From: Candidatus Peregrinibacteria bacterium
GTDB lineage: Bacteria; Patescibacteriota; Gracilibacteria; Peribacterales; Peribacteraceae
Assembly: GCA_016866815.1 (NCBI GenBank)
Contig: VGKZ01000050.1
Coordinates: 1-7,794, forward strand
Length of the DNA: 7,794 bases
Direction: 5' to 3'
In this document: in pieces, positions 1 through 5,267 of the stretch
Layout: every line of letters starts with the position of its first letter
Position numbering within the stretch: the first letter of the stretch is position 1
Translations under genes and position numbers: made by a program
Notes under the pieces: generated by a model
Told to the model about the DNA's origin: nothing
The model's input: only the letters and a program-made list of their open reading frames with translations
The model's database searches: none

Positions 1-1659
1 GAAGTCACCGACGGTCTGCGAAACGGTGTTCGTGAGGATCGTGCCATCCGTGCGGCGGATAGCGATGTTCGTGAAGTCTCCGTCGGAAGCGGAACTGTTC
101 TGCTCCAAAGTCATGGAGTAGAACGTCTGGTCTTCCGTGGAGTTCACGGACACCTCAAACTTACCGGTAACGACACCTACGTCGCCGACCTCCACCTCAT
201 CGGGGGAGATGCTGCGGTAGGACACGCTGATGATACCGCTGGTTACAGCAGCAATCCGGAAGCGGTCGCCACGGAGAGGGAAGTTACCCGTGACGGACTT
301 GGCGTTGCCAAAGACGTCGGACGGGAGTTCAACAACGAAGTTGTGCTCGGCAGCCGTGGAAGCGGTGGACGCGAAGTCCGCCACAAGGTCCACAGTGACC
401 GTCTCACAAGGATCGAGGATCAGCGGGGAGCTGAAGCGAAGATCAGAGGTCTGATCCTCGGAATCGATCGTGCGCTTGCGCGTGACGCGTGCGCCGTTCA
501 CAGCAGCGTACACGCCGCCGATGTCCGTCTCGGAACCGAAGCCCTCGTGGAGCATGGTCAGGTTCTCGACAGCGACGGAATCGTCGCAGGACGCAGTGAA
601 GTCAACGGAAAGCATAACGACGCCGACAGCGCCTTTCGGCACAGTGTCGCCGACCGGGGAGGAAGCCGCGAGGGAAACCTCGAGGACGCCATCACCCTTC
701 ACGAACGCCGTGTATCCCGTGAATTCAGCAGTGTCGCCGAAGACGACGCCGGCTGCAGTCATGAGATCTTTAGCGGAGAGCGTGTAGTCGTGGTCTGCCA
801 TCATGGCAGCACCAAGCGTGATCTCCACAGTGGACGTGCCGAGGAGTTTGGCCGAGCTCACCGTAACGGTCGAACTGTTCGTGACCGTGTAGTGGCTCTT
901 CATCTCAGCGGCAGCCTTGTCGAGAGTCTGGTTGAATTCGACCTCGATCGTCGTTGCGGATGTCGCAACAACGTCCGTGATCATCGGCTCGGACGACACA
1001 TCACCCTTGCCACAGTCCACACCGTAGGTGAGACCCTGGTCGACGCGGTAAAGCATCACGACCATTTCGGCACGGTTCATGTTGTCGCCGGGGCGAACGC
1101 GACCCGTTGCGTCGTCACCCTGGAGGACGCAGTGATCAGCGGCCGTCTGAATGACGGTCGTGTACCACTGGCCGGATGGGTTGTCGACGAACTGCTTGGC
1201 ATCGCCGGTTGCAGCGAGGCCAAAGGCGCGAACGATGAGAGCGGCAGCTTCAGCGCGGTTGATGTTCGCGCTGGGGCGGGCCCAGCAAGGGTGCTTGCCG
1301 TAGCAATCACCGTCGCCGCGAACCCAACCCTCCTTACCTGCCTCCTCAAAGTACCCGTAGTACCAAGCGCCCGTAGAAACATCGTTGAAACTCGGGACAG
1401 CCGGCGGAGTGGAGAGAATACCTCCATTCAGCTCGACCACGAGCTTCACGAATTCTGCGCGGTTGGCGTTGTCGCCAGGGCGGAACCGCGCTTGCGTAGC
1501 ATCGAGATACCCGGCATCCGTGAAGGCGCCGACAGCATCACCGAACCACGCTCCTGCAGGGACGTCGCTGTATGCCGCGAGAACCGTTCCCACTTGTGCA
1601 AGTGAGAGGGCAGCGACCGACATTCCTGCGAGGACTTTCTTCATGCGAATAAAGTCCAT
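1..1659 (-). CDS. S-layer (SLH domain) surface protein, C-terminus beyond window
   Basis: This frame is open for 553 codons from ATG 1659 to the window edge, so the protein continues beyond base 1. It starts with a signal peptide (basic residues near 5-8, hydrophobic core to about 26, likely cleavage after VLA at 26-28). Three SLH domains follow at about 30-80, 90-147 and 157-208, each with the aromatic W-x-x-x-I/F-type opening and an R-P-x-x-N-x-N-R-A-E-like core (RPGDNANRAEF, RPSANINRAEA, RPGDNMNRAEM). SLH domains bind secondary cell-wall polymers and anchor proteins outside the cell. Residues about 224-316 look like an Ig-like module of the kind in S-layer proteins; the rest is Ser/Thr/Val-rich beta-type sequence I recall from Peregrinibacteria surface proteins. 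Six cysteines are visible, perhaps as disulfides. A second ATG at 1644 (MKK) gives a more conventional signal peptide; neither start has a Shine-Dalgarno, but a U-rich stretch lies upstream. Confidence 0.9.
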   Translation of the reverse strand, partial: MDFIRMKKVLAGMSVAALSLAQVGTVLAAYSDVPAGAWFGDAVGAFTDAGYLDATQARFRPGDNANRAEFVKLVVELNGGILSTPPAVPSFNDVSTGAWYYGYFEEAGKEGWVRGDGDCYGKHPCWARPSANINRAEAAALIVRAFGLAATGDAKQFVDNPSGQWYTTVIQTAADHCVLQGDDATGRVRPGDNMNRAEMVVMLYRVDQGLTYGVDCGKGDVSSEPMITDVVATSATTIEVEFNQTLDKAAAEMKSHYTVTNSSTVTVSSAKLLGTSTVEITLGAAMMADHDYTLSAKDLMTAAGVVFGDTAEFTGYTAFVKGDGVLEVSLAASSPVGDTVPKGAVGVVMLSVDFTASCDDSVAVENLTMLHEGFGSETDIGGVYAAVNGARVTRKRTIDSEDQTSDLRFSSPLILDPCETVTVDLVADFASTASTAAEHNFVVELPSDVFGNAKSVTGNFPLRGDRFRIAAVTSGIISVSYRSISPDEVEVGDVGVVTGKFEVSVNSTEDQTFYSMTLEQNSSASDGDFTNIAIRRTDGTILTNTVSQTVGDF

Positions 1660-1721
1660 AGTAATGTGGTGGATAAAAATGAAATAAAAACGAAGGAAAG
1701 AAACTACCGTACTCATCGCCC

Positions 1722-1727
1722 TATATA
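1722..1727 (-). promoter_or_regulatory. Possible -10 box of the S-layer gene
   Basis: TATATA on the minus strand sits about 62 bases upstream of the ATG at 1659, in an AT-rich dip. No good -35 hexamer lies 16-18 bases upstream; the nearest TTCACC is 19 away and weak. It could drive a short-leader S-layer transcript. A TATA motif alone is thin evidence. Confidence 0.25.
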
Positions 1728-1904
1728 AGGAGGACAAGTACAGAGTGGTGAATCAATGTAGGAGGTTCTGTGTTCCATGCTTCTCTCTCAGTGCTATGCG
1801 CGGGGGAGACTATGCTCTCTCCTTATATATAAAGAGGGTACGCAAGCGACATCGAAAGCGTGGGGCAGAAAACACAAAACAGAAAACACGACGGATACTG
1901 TCCT

Positions 1905-1921
1905 GTCCGCCTGAGGCGGAC
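1905..1921. repeat. Perfect palindromic hairpin, 7-bp arms
   Basis: The arms GTCCGCC and GGCGGAC are perfect complements around a TGA loop. This GC-rich short palindrome stands alone in intergenic sequence without a U tract, so it does not look like an intrinsic terminator. Similar CCGCCTGAGGCGG-type palindromes are, as I recall, scattered through intergenic DNA of many Patescibacteria, which would make it a REP-like dispersed element. Only one copy is in the window, so dispersal cannot be shown here. Confidence 0.55.
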
Positions 1922-1970
1922 GAACAACCGTGTGAATGACTTGTCTTCAGCAAACCTAGCAATAAGGAAG

Positions 1971-2017
1971 GCTTGCCCCGAGCAAGCCCGAAGGGCTTGT
2001 CGAGGGGTAAAGGCAAG
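1971..2017. repeat. Nested palindromic repeat (REP-like)
   Basis: A perfect 7-bp stem CAAGCCC (1983-1989) / GGGCTTG (1993-1999) with loop GAA sits inside CCCC (1976-1979) / GGGG (2004-2007), with a further outer pair CTTGCC (1972-1977) / GGCAAG (2012-2017) that partly competes with it. The inner sequence resembles the CCCTGAGC...GTCGAAGGG-type repeats seen in many environmental genomes. It is followed by the perfect 10-base palindrome GTGCCGGCAC at 2018-2027. No protein-coding sense is visible. Probably a dispersed palindromic unit; a role as an RNA stabiliser in the S-layer leader is possible. Confidence 0.55.
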
Positions 2018-2036
2018 GTGCCGGCACGTGAAGGAG

Positions 2037-2230
2037 CGTGTACACGGATCAGACTCTATGGGCACATAGAGGCGGATCAGCGGTATTTAAGCGTCCCATT
2101 TGCCGGTAGGCAAGGTGGAGGCACTGATCCGTGCATACAGAAGAACGCGGTGAAGGGGTATCTGTTACATCACATGGGGGATGGAACATTTGGTCATATC
2201 TCTGCGAATATGAAGGCCAATTGCCAAATG
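2037..2230. other. Multi-hairpin element, candidate structured RNA or leader
   Basis: Several perfect or near-perfect pairings stack here. The arms CACGGATCAG (2043-2052) and CTGATCCGTG (2124-2133) form an outer 10-bp stem extendable by four pairs across a 2-base bulge. Inside it, CTCTATG (2054-2060) / CATAGAG (2065-2071) closes a GGCA tetraloop and TGCC (2101-2104) / GGCA (2109-2112) closes a second tetraloop. Next comes an 8-bp stem with one mismatch (2163-2171 with 2180-2188). Then CATTTGG (2187-2193) / CCAAATG (2224-2230) encloses TCATAT (2194-2199) / ATATGA (2208-2213). I do not recognise it as RNase P RNA, tmRNA, SRP RNA or a known riboswitch. The strand is unresolved; the TATAAT at 2305-2310 would transcribe the minus strand. 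It could instead be a MITE-like element. Confidence 0.35.
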
Positions 2231-2281
2231 CATAGACGAATTCTTGAGAGAAACGGCCCTCGCAGCATGATTTTGAGGTGG

Positions 2282-2337
2282 AAAAAAAGACTTGTTAAAA
2301 TTTAATTATATTGCTTAATGTTATTTTGGAGAGCAAG
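2282..2337 (-). terminator. Weak possible terminator after cysS
   Basis: Seven bases past the cysS stop codon, the minus strand has CTTG (2337-2334) and CAAG (2294-2291) around an AT-rich stretch with a secondary AAAAT/ATTTT pairing, then TCTTTTTTT (2290-2282). The U tract is good but the stem is short and broken, and a perfect TATAAT lies inside the loop. It may terminate poorly or not at all, letting cysS transcription run into the S-layer leader. Confidence 0.25.
2305..2310 (-). promoter_or_regulatory. TATAAT -10 box downstream of cysS
   Basis: A perfect TATAAT on the minus strand lies in an AT-rich island 34 bases past the end of cysS. At 16-base spacing the upstream hexamer is TCTCCA, and TTGCTC lies at 20 bases, so the -35 match is poor. 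Transcription would begin near 2298 and run left through the hairpin-rich spacer toward the S-layer gene, giving a leader of about 640 bases. Confidence 0.35.
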
Positions 2338-2343
2338 AATAGT

Positions 2344-3825
2344 TCACCGGACGTCAGGATGAATGTGCATGTACTCTACCTTCCTCACCTTCTGGCCCTC
2401 TGCAGTGTCTTTGAGCTCATATCCCCGTGCGGCAATTGCATCTCGCAGGCGATCACTCTCACCGAAGTTTTTCGCCTTCCGCGCAGCCTCACGTTCCGCG
2501 AGAAGTGCGACGACTTCCTTCGGGATATCCTGTGAACGCTGTGCGGCAAAACAACCGAATGTTTGGCGAACCAAAGCCATAAAATCCTTACATGCAGCAA
2601 GCGAACCTTTGGTACGCGACCACGCCATAGCCTGGAAGATCACAGCAAGCGCCTCGGGGGTATTCAGATCACTATCCATCGCCTCAGAAAATTTTTGCTT
2701 CCACTCTTCCGTGTCCTCTGAGTCCTCTGAGTCCTCCACCTCCCCCATCCACTCCGCAATCTTCGTACGTGCCTTCCGTGCGTCATCGAGTCCCTTCTCC
2801 GTAAACTTCAAATTCGTGCGGTAATGAACGGAAAGAAGGTAGTAACGCAGGTCCATGGGATCGTATCCCATGGCAATAATGTCTGAGAGATTCAACACAT
2901 TGCCAATACTCTTTGACATTTTCTCTTCCCCCATCTGGATACGCCTCCTATGCAGCCAGAGGTGCACAAAGGGCTTCTTGCCCGTCACAGACTCTGACTG
3001 CGCGATTTCGCATTCGTGATGCGGAAAAATATTGTCCTCGCCGCCCGTGTGAATATCGATCTGGTCCCCCAATAAGGAGGAGCTCATCGCACTGCACTCG
3101 ATGTGCCAGCCCGGAAAGCCCTCGGGAAATTTTTTCCCTCCGGGATTTTCCGGGGACTCCCACCGGAGCAGATGCTTCTCATTCATGCCGACACAGAATT
3201 TCCAGAGTGCGAAGTCTGCCGGGTGTTTCTTGTCCTCGCGCACGTCGACACGCGCACCGGCGGAAAGATTGTCGAGTGTATTACCGGAGAGTGTCCCGTA
3301 CGGCGTCGGTGTTTTGCTCGTAACGGAAAAATAGATTCCGTCTTCGGTCACATAGGCATTTTTTTGGCTAATTAGAGCCGTAATCATTTCCCTCATTCTT
3401 GGTATAAACTCCGATGCACGCGGCCGATATGCGGGTTCGAGAAAGTTGAGCTCATGTTCGTCTGCGAGATACTCCGACTCATAGTTGCGCGCGACACCGA
3501 TGACATCCGCTGCGGTGATCTCCGTCCTCCCCTGCGCACCCGCAATCCGGCGCGCTTCCTTTTCCACTTTGTCCTCTCCCTGGTCCGCATCGGCGACGAG
3601 GTGTCCGACGTCCGTAATATTTTTGACGTGCGTCACGGTGAGTCCGTGTCCGGCTTCCAACCACCTGCGGAGAAGATCCGCCATGAGAAAACTGGAATAG
3701 TTGCCGATGTGGGGTCGCCCGTAGACCGTCGGACCGCATGTGTACATGGTGACGATCTCCTTCTTGATCGGAGAAAAGATTTCCTCCTTCTTGGTCAGGG
3801 TGTTGTAGAGACGCAGGGGCATCAT
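2344..3825 (-). CDS. cysS: Cysteinyl-tRNA synthetase
   Basis: CysRS, a class I aminoacyl-tRNA synthetase, charges tRNA-Cys with cysteine in the cytoplasm. From the chosen ATG it is 493 residues, close to the usual 460-500. The N-terminal catalytic core has the signature CGPTVYGRPHIGN with the HIGH-like motif at 39-42 and KMSKS at 302-306. The four zinc ligands of the family are in place: C30, C244 (in GWHIECS), H269 and E273 (in FPHHECE). The remainder is the helical DALR anticodon-binding region, with an acidic repeat EDSEDSEDTEE near 370. The frame stays open upstream to 4023, but that part overlaps the terminator and the csrA gene and does not match CysRS; homology begins at MPLRLYNTLT. 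ATG 3825 and ATG 3822 are both possible. No Shine-Dalgarno precedes either; TATCCT 4-7 bases upstream could serve a leaderless transcript. The gene follows a fused csrA in the same direction, separated by a terminator. Confidence 0.97.
   Translation of the reverse strand: MMPLRLYNTLTKKEEIFSPIKKEIVTMYTCGPTVYGRPHIGNYSSFLMADLLRRWLEAGHGLTVTHVKNITDVGHLVADADQGEDKVEKEARRIAGAQGRTEITAADVIGVARNYESEYLADEHELNFLEPAYRPRASEFIPRMREMITALISQKNAYVTEDGIYFSVTSKTPTPYGTLSGNTLDNLSAGARVDVREDKKHPADFALWKFCVGMNEKHLLRWESPENPGGKKFPEGFPGWHIECSAMSSSLLGDQIDIHTGGEDNIFPHHECEIAQSESVTGKKPFVHLWLHRRRIQMGEEKMSKSIGNVLNLSDIIAMGYDPMDLRYYLLSVHYRTNLKFTEKGLDDARKARTKIAEWMGEVEDSEDSEDTEEWKQKFSEAMDSDLNTPEALAVIFQAMAWSRTKGSLAACKDFMALVRQTFGCFAAQRSQDIPKEVVALLAEREAARKAKNFGESDRLRDAIAARGYELKDTAEGQKVRKVEYMHIHPDVR
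2713..2739. repeat. Short tandem repeat inside cysS
   Basis: The 9-base unit GTCCTCTGA occurs twice in a row (2713-2721, 2722-2730) and is followed by a degenerate third copy. On the coding strand it writes the acidic run E-D-S-E-D-S-E-D-T in a linker before the anticodon-binding helices. The unit is a multiple of three, so copy-number slippage would change linker length without shifting frame. Confidence 0.7.
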
Positions 3826-3860
3826 CGGGAGGATAGCGCGATTGCAGCGGGCGCGCACAT

Positions 3861-3893
3861 AAAAGGACCGGCGTTCCATCCATGGAACGCCGG
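3861..3893 (-). terminator. Intrinsic terminator with AUGGAU hexaloop
   Basis: Read on the minus strand, a perfect 10-bp GC-rich stem CCGGCGTTCC / GGAACGCCGG (3893-3884 with 3877-3868) closes the six-base loop ATGGAT and is followed by TCCTTTT. It begins 8 bases past the csrA stop codon and ends about 35 bases before cysS. The T run is only four long, so termination may be partial. The loop matches the A-N-GGA-N hexaloop that CsrA/RsmE proteins prefer on CsrB/RsmZ-type RNAs and mRNA leaders, so the hairpin may also be a CsrA site. Confidence 0.8.
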
Positions 3894-3901
3894 TGATCCC
3901 T

Positions 3902-4381
3902 TCACCATGCCATCTCCGTGCGGAGACGCTCTGGGAACGTCTCCCGCAGCCTCCGACGGCCTTCTTCGCTCTGTGAAGCGATTCCTGCCGTCTTAAGGTC
4001 TTCGAGAAAACAGCAGTAGGCAACCTCTGCGCGGTGGATGGTCACCTCGCGGGGAGCCCGCAGACCGAGGCGGACCTTGTCGCCTCGGACCTCCACCACC
4101 ATCACGGACCAGCACTCGTCCGGGTCGGTGTTGTCACCGATCAGAACACGCTGATCCATCTCGCGATGGATGAGGAGGAACCCCGTACCGGATCCGCCGG
4201 AGTTCGGCACGAGTGTGCCGCCACTCTCAGCGATACGGTCGAAGACCTCCTCGCGGTGGATGGGGATTGCCTTCCTAGCAAGAAACCCCAAGATCACCTC
4301 GTTGCCGCGCAGAGCACAGATCCGGATCCAGATCTCACCGAGCTGGATCCACTCTCCGACTTTCCGACTGAGCACCAGCAT
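3902..4381 (-). CDS. csrA: Fused tandem CsrA protein with C-terminal tail
   Basis: CsrA binds GGA motifs in mRNA hairpins and controls translation and stability; it normally acts as a homodimer of about 60-residue chains. This 159-residue protein holds two CsrA units. Unit 1 (1-48) starts MLVLSRKVGEWIQLGE and ends IPIHREEV, keeping the equivalents of E. coli L4, R6 and R44 (here L4, R6, R43). Unit 2 (68-122) reads FLLIHREMDQRVLIGD ... REVTIHRAEV, with R73 and R117 as the equivalents of R6 and R44 and a six-residue insertion after strand 1 (around 84-91). A Gly/Ser-rich linker (52-67) joins them, so one chain could fold as a pseudo-dimer. Residues 123-159 are a charged, helix-like tail not found in ordinary CsrA. 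The start is set by AAGGAGG seven bases upstream. A second fused csrA lies upstream and cysS downstream. Confidence 0.93.
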   Translation of the reverse strand: MLVLSRKVGEWIQLGEIWIRICALRGNEVILGFLARKAIPIHREEVFDRIAESGGTLVPNSGGSGTGFLLIHREMDQRVLIGDNTDPDECWSVMVVEVRGDKVRLGLRAPREVTIHRAEVAYCCFLEDLKTAGIASQSEEGRRRLRETFPERLRTEMAW

Positions 4382-4598
4382 GACTGAGCCTCCTTCACTG
4401 GCACCGTACCCCTCTGGTAGGGGCCCGAAACGGAGCGGACACGCTGTCCGCCGATCACGCTATCCGACGTACGACGGACACTGCGATCAGCGGACGGCAA
4501 TGGTAAAGAGCAGATGCTCCTGCACGCAGGAACACCCTGAGTATGCATACGACGCCGGAATCTGAACAGAGAAATGCTAAGAAATCGCTAAGAATAGA
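4382..4598 (-). promoter_or_regulatory. Structured leader with competing hairpins before csrA
   Basis: Between the upstream terminator and ATG 4381 lie about 215 bases without a gene. A long hairpin pairs 4446-4458 with 4483-4495 (13 pairs, two of them G-U). A second, perfect 7-bp hairpin GCGGACA (4435-4441) / TGTCCGC (4445-4451) uses bases 4446-4451 of the first, so the two exclude each other. A third stem CCCCT/AGGGG (4409-4423) sits 13 bases upstream of the SD. Further upstream are the palindromes GAGCA/TGCTC and TCCTGC/GCAGGA around 4507-4533. Such alternatives can act as a switch on translation or transcription. No convincing -10/-35 pair was found, so the transcript may start here weakly or come from read-through. 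Confidence 0.45.
4389..4395 (-). promoter_or_regulatory. Strong Shine-Dalgarno of the 159-residue CsrA gene
   Basis: AAGGAGG, a full match to the anti-SD core, ends seven bases before ATG 4381 and fixes the start. It contains GGA, so a CsrA protein bound here would directly block ribosomes, as in known CsrA autoregulation. It is the best ribosome-binding site in the window. Confidence 0.85.
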
Positions 4599-4638
4599 TA
4601 AAAAAGAACCCGGCAGCAGCACGCTAGCTGCCACCGGG
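4598..4638 (-). terminator. Strong intrinsic terminator after the upstream csrA
   Basis: On the minus strand, a 12-bp stem with two G-U pairs (4638-4627 with 4620-4609; CCCGG...GCAGC with GCTGC...CCGGG) closes the loop TAGCGT and is followed by TTCTTTTTTA. Stem strength and U tract are those of a classic rho-independent terminator. It ends the transcript of the 113-residue CsrA gene about 80 bases past its stop codon and separates the two csrA genes. Confidence 0.9.
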
Positions 4639-4642
4639 CTTT

Positions 4643-4695
4643 GTTGCATTCCGAAGAACGCAACAGAGGGTTGGTAACGCACCATTTCTGGTGCG
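4643..4695 (-). other. Two extra hairpins in the csrA 3' region
   Basis: Ahead of the terminator the minus-strand transcript can form CGCACC/GGTGCG (4695-4690 with 4683-4678, loop AGAAAT) and a 9-bp stem (4664-4656 with 4651-4643) closed by the very stable C(UUCG)G tetraloop. With the terminator this makes three hairpins in a row within 120 bases. None has GGA in its loop, so they do not look like a CsrA decoy; they may protect the 3' end from exonucleases or be part of a 3'-derived small RNA. Confidence 0.6.
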
Positions 4696-4717
4696 CGTGT
4701 TGAGGGTGCGGGGAAGG

Positions 4718-5059
4718 TCAGACGAGGATCGCCGGGCTTTCAACCCGACGGATCGCGACCTTCTTCGGAGCCTCGAATCCGAGACGGACCCGCCGACGGC
4801 TGACCTTCACCACCGTGATGGTGATGTGAGCGCCGATGCGAATCGCCTCGTTCTCCCTTCGGGTCAGCACCAGCTGACCACCCGTGGAGCCCTCGCGGGC
4901 ATGACACGAGCGCTGGATCAACTCCGTCCGCAGGATCTTGACGCCCTGCGGCGCGAAGATGCCGATACGGACCTTGTCTCCCTGGATCCGATGAATGGTG
5001 ATGTAGATGTCATCACCAACCTGGACCCACTGCCTCACCCTTCGTCCAAGTACCAACAT
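4718..5059 (-). CDS. csrA: Fused tandem CsrA protein, compact form
   Basis: This 113-residue protein is two CsrA units with almost nothing added. Unit 1 (1-50) aligns with E. coli CsrA without gaps, from MLVLGRRVRQWVQVGD to VKILRTEL, keeping L4, R6 and R44; the usual G9-E10 is R-Q and H43 is Leu. Unit 2 (62-110), QLVLTRRENEAIRIG to VAIRRVE, sits exactly 61 residues later, with L65, R67 and R105 as the equivalents of L4, R6 and R44. A short Gly/Ser-containing linker (51-61) joins them. In the normal dimer each RNA surface is built from strand 1 of one chain and strand 5 of the other, so a fused chain can form both surfaces by itself. The frame is open further upstream, but the CsrA start motif and AAAGGAAG upstream fix ATG 5059. 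It has its own terminator and lies upstream of the second fused csrA and divergent from the aldolase gene. Confidence 0.93.
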   Translation of the reverse strand: MLVLGRRVRQWVQVGDDIYITIHRIQGDKVRIGIFAPQGVKILRTELIQRSCHAREGSTGGQLVLTRRENEAIRIGAHITITVVKVSRRRVRLGFEAPKKVAIRRVESPAILV

Positions 5060-5082
5060 GGCTCTTCCTTTCGCAATGAGCC
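5060..5082 (-). promoter_or_regulatory. SD-containing hairpin before csrA, candidate autoregulatory site
   Basis: On the minus strand, GGCTC (5082-5078) pairs with GAGCC (5064-5060), which directly touches the ATG. The 13-base loop contains the Shine-Dalgarno AAAGGA. A GGA in a loop that overlaps the SD is the usual layout of a CsrA-repressed leader. The remaining leader up to about 5182 carries seven more GGA triplets. Confidence 0.5.
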
Positions 5083-5210
5083 AACCGGTTTCCTCCGAAC
5101 GCTCGTAACGGCATCCTCGCCGCCGACCACGTCCTGAACCGGCCACGCAATCCGCCTTCGGCGAACTCCGTGTCCGGCTCAATGGAAGCTGTGAAAGAGC
5201 TTAAACACTC

Positions 5211-5239
5211 TATATATTTTTTGTAAAATGTCAATGAAA
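5211..5239 (-). promoter_or_regulatory. Probable promoter of the upstream csrA gene
   Basis: Minus-strand TATATA (5216-5211) lies in an AT-rich island. TTTCAT (5239-5234) is 17 bases upstream; a perfect TTGACA (5234-5229) overlaps it but is only 12-14 bases from the -10 choices. The transcript would start near 5204 with a leader of about 145 bases. The exact hexamers are uncertain, but the position between divergent genes makes a promoter here likely. Confidence 0.5.
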
Positions 5240-5267
5240 CAACAATTAAGCACGGAATTGGCATATT

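Larger units (their letters stand above)
1660..2343. other. Gene-poor, hairpin-rich spacer between cysS and the S-layer gene
   Basis: No reading frame in these 684 bases looks like a gene; the small ORFs have no recognisable domains and run through inverted repeats. The spacer holds a perfect TATAAT on the minus strand near 2305-2310, a dense run of hairpins between about 1900 and 2235, two palindromic repeat elements (1905-1921 and 1971-2017), TATATA boxes at 1722-1727 and 1824-1831, and a U-rich stretch just before the S-layer start. Both flanking genes are read leftward, so the spacer is at once the 3' side of cysS and the 5' side of the S-layer gene. A long structured S-layer leader, a separate small RNA, or a repeat cluster could each explain it. 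No tRNA or rRNA was seen. Confidence 0.6.

Noticed and set aside
343..1605. 420-codon open frame on the plus strand
   Set aside because: It is antisense to the S-layer gene, whose codons match a clear SLH protein. The plus-strand frame has no recognisable domain and arises from the GC-rich third positions of the real gene.
1745..1939. 64-codon plus-strand ORF with AAGGAGG at 1727-1733
   Set aside because: The SD spacing to GTG 1745 is acceptable, but the product is a low-information basic peptide that runs into the palindrome at 1905-1921. The same AAGGAGG is part of a TATA-containing stretch. Kept only as a curiosity.
1973..2305. 110-codon plus-strand ORF in the spacer
   Set aside because: It starts at TTG inside a palindromic repeat, runs through several hairpins and shows no domain; the hairpin structure explains the sequence better.
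1660..2343. tRNA, RNase P RNA, tmRNA or CRISPR in the spacer
   Set aside because: No T-loop GGTTCGA-type motif, no conserved core of the large RNAs and no regularly spaced direct repeats were seen.
3826..4023. Longer N-terminus for cysS (open to 4023)
   Set aside because: The extra 66 codons overlap the csrA gene and its terminator hairpin and do not match CysRS, whose homology starts at MPLRLYNTLT.
5060..5182. Longer N-terminus for the 113-residue CsrA (from ATG 5182)
   Set aside because: The added residues are Arg/Gly-rich without a domain, while MLVLGRRV at 5059 is the standard CsrA start and has an SD.
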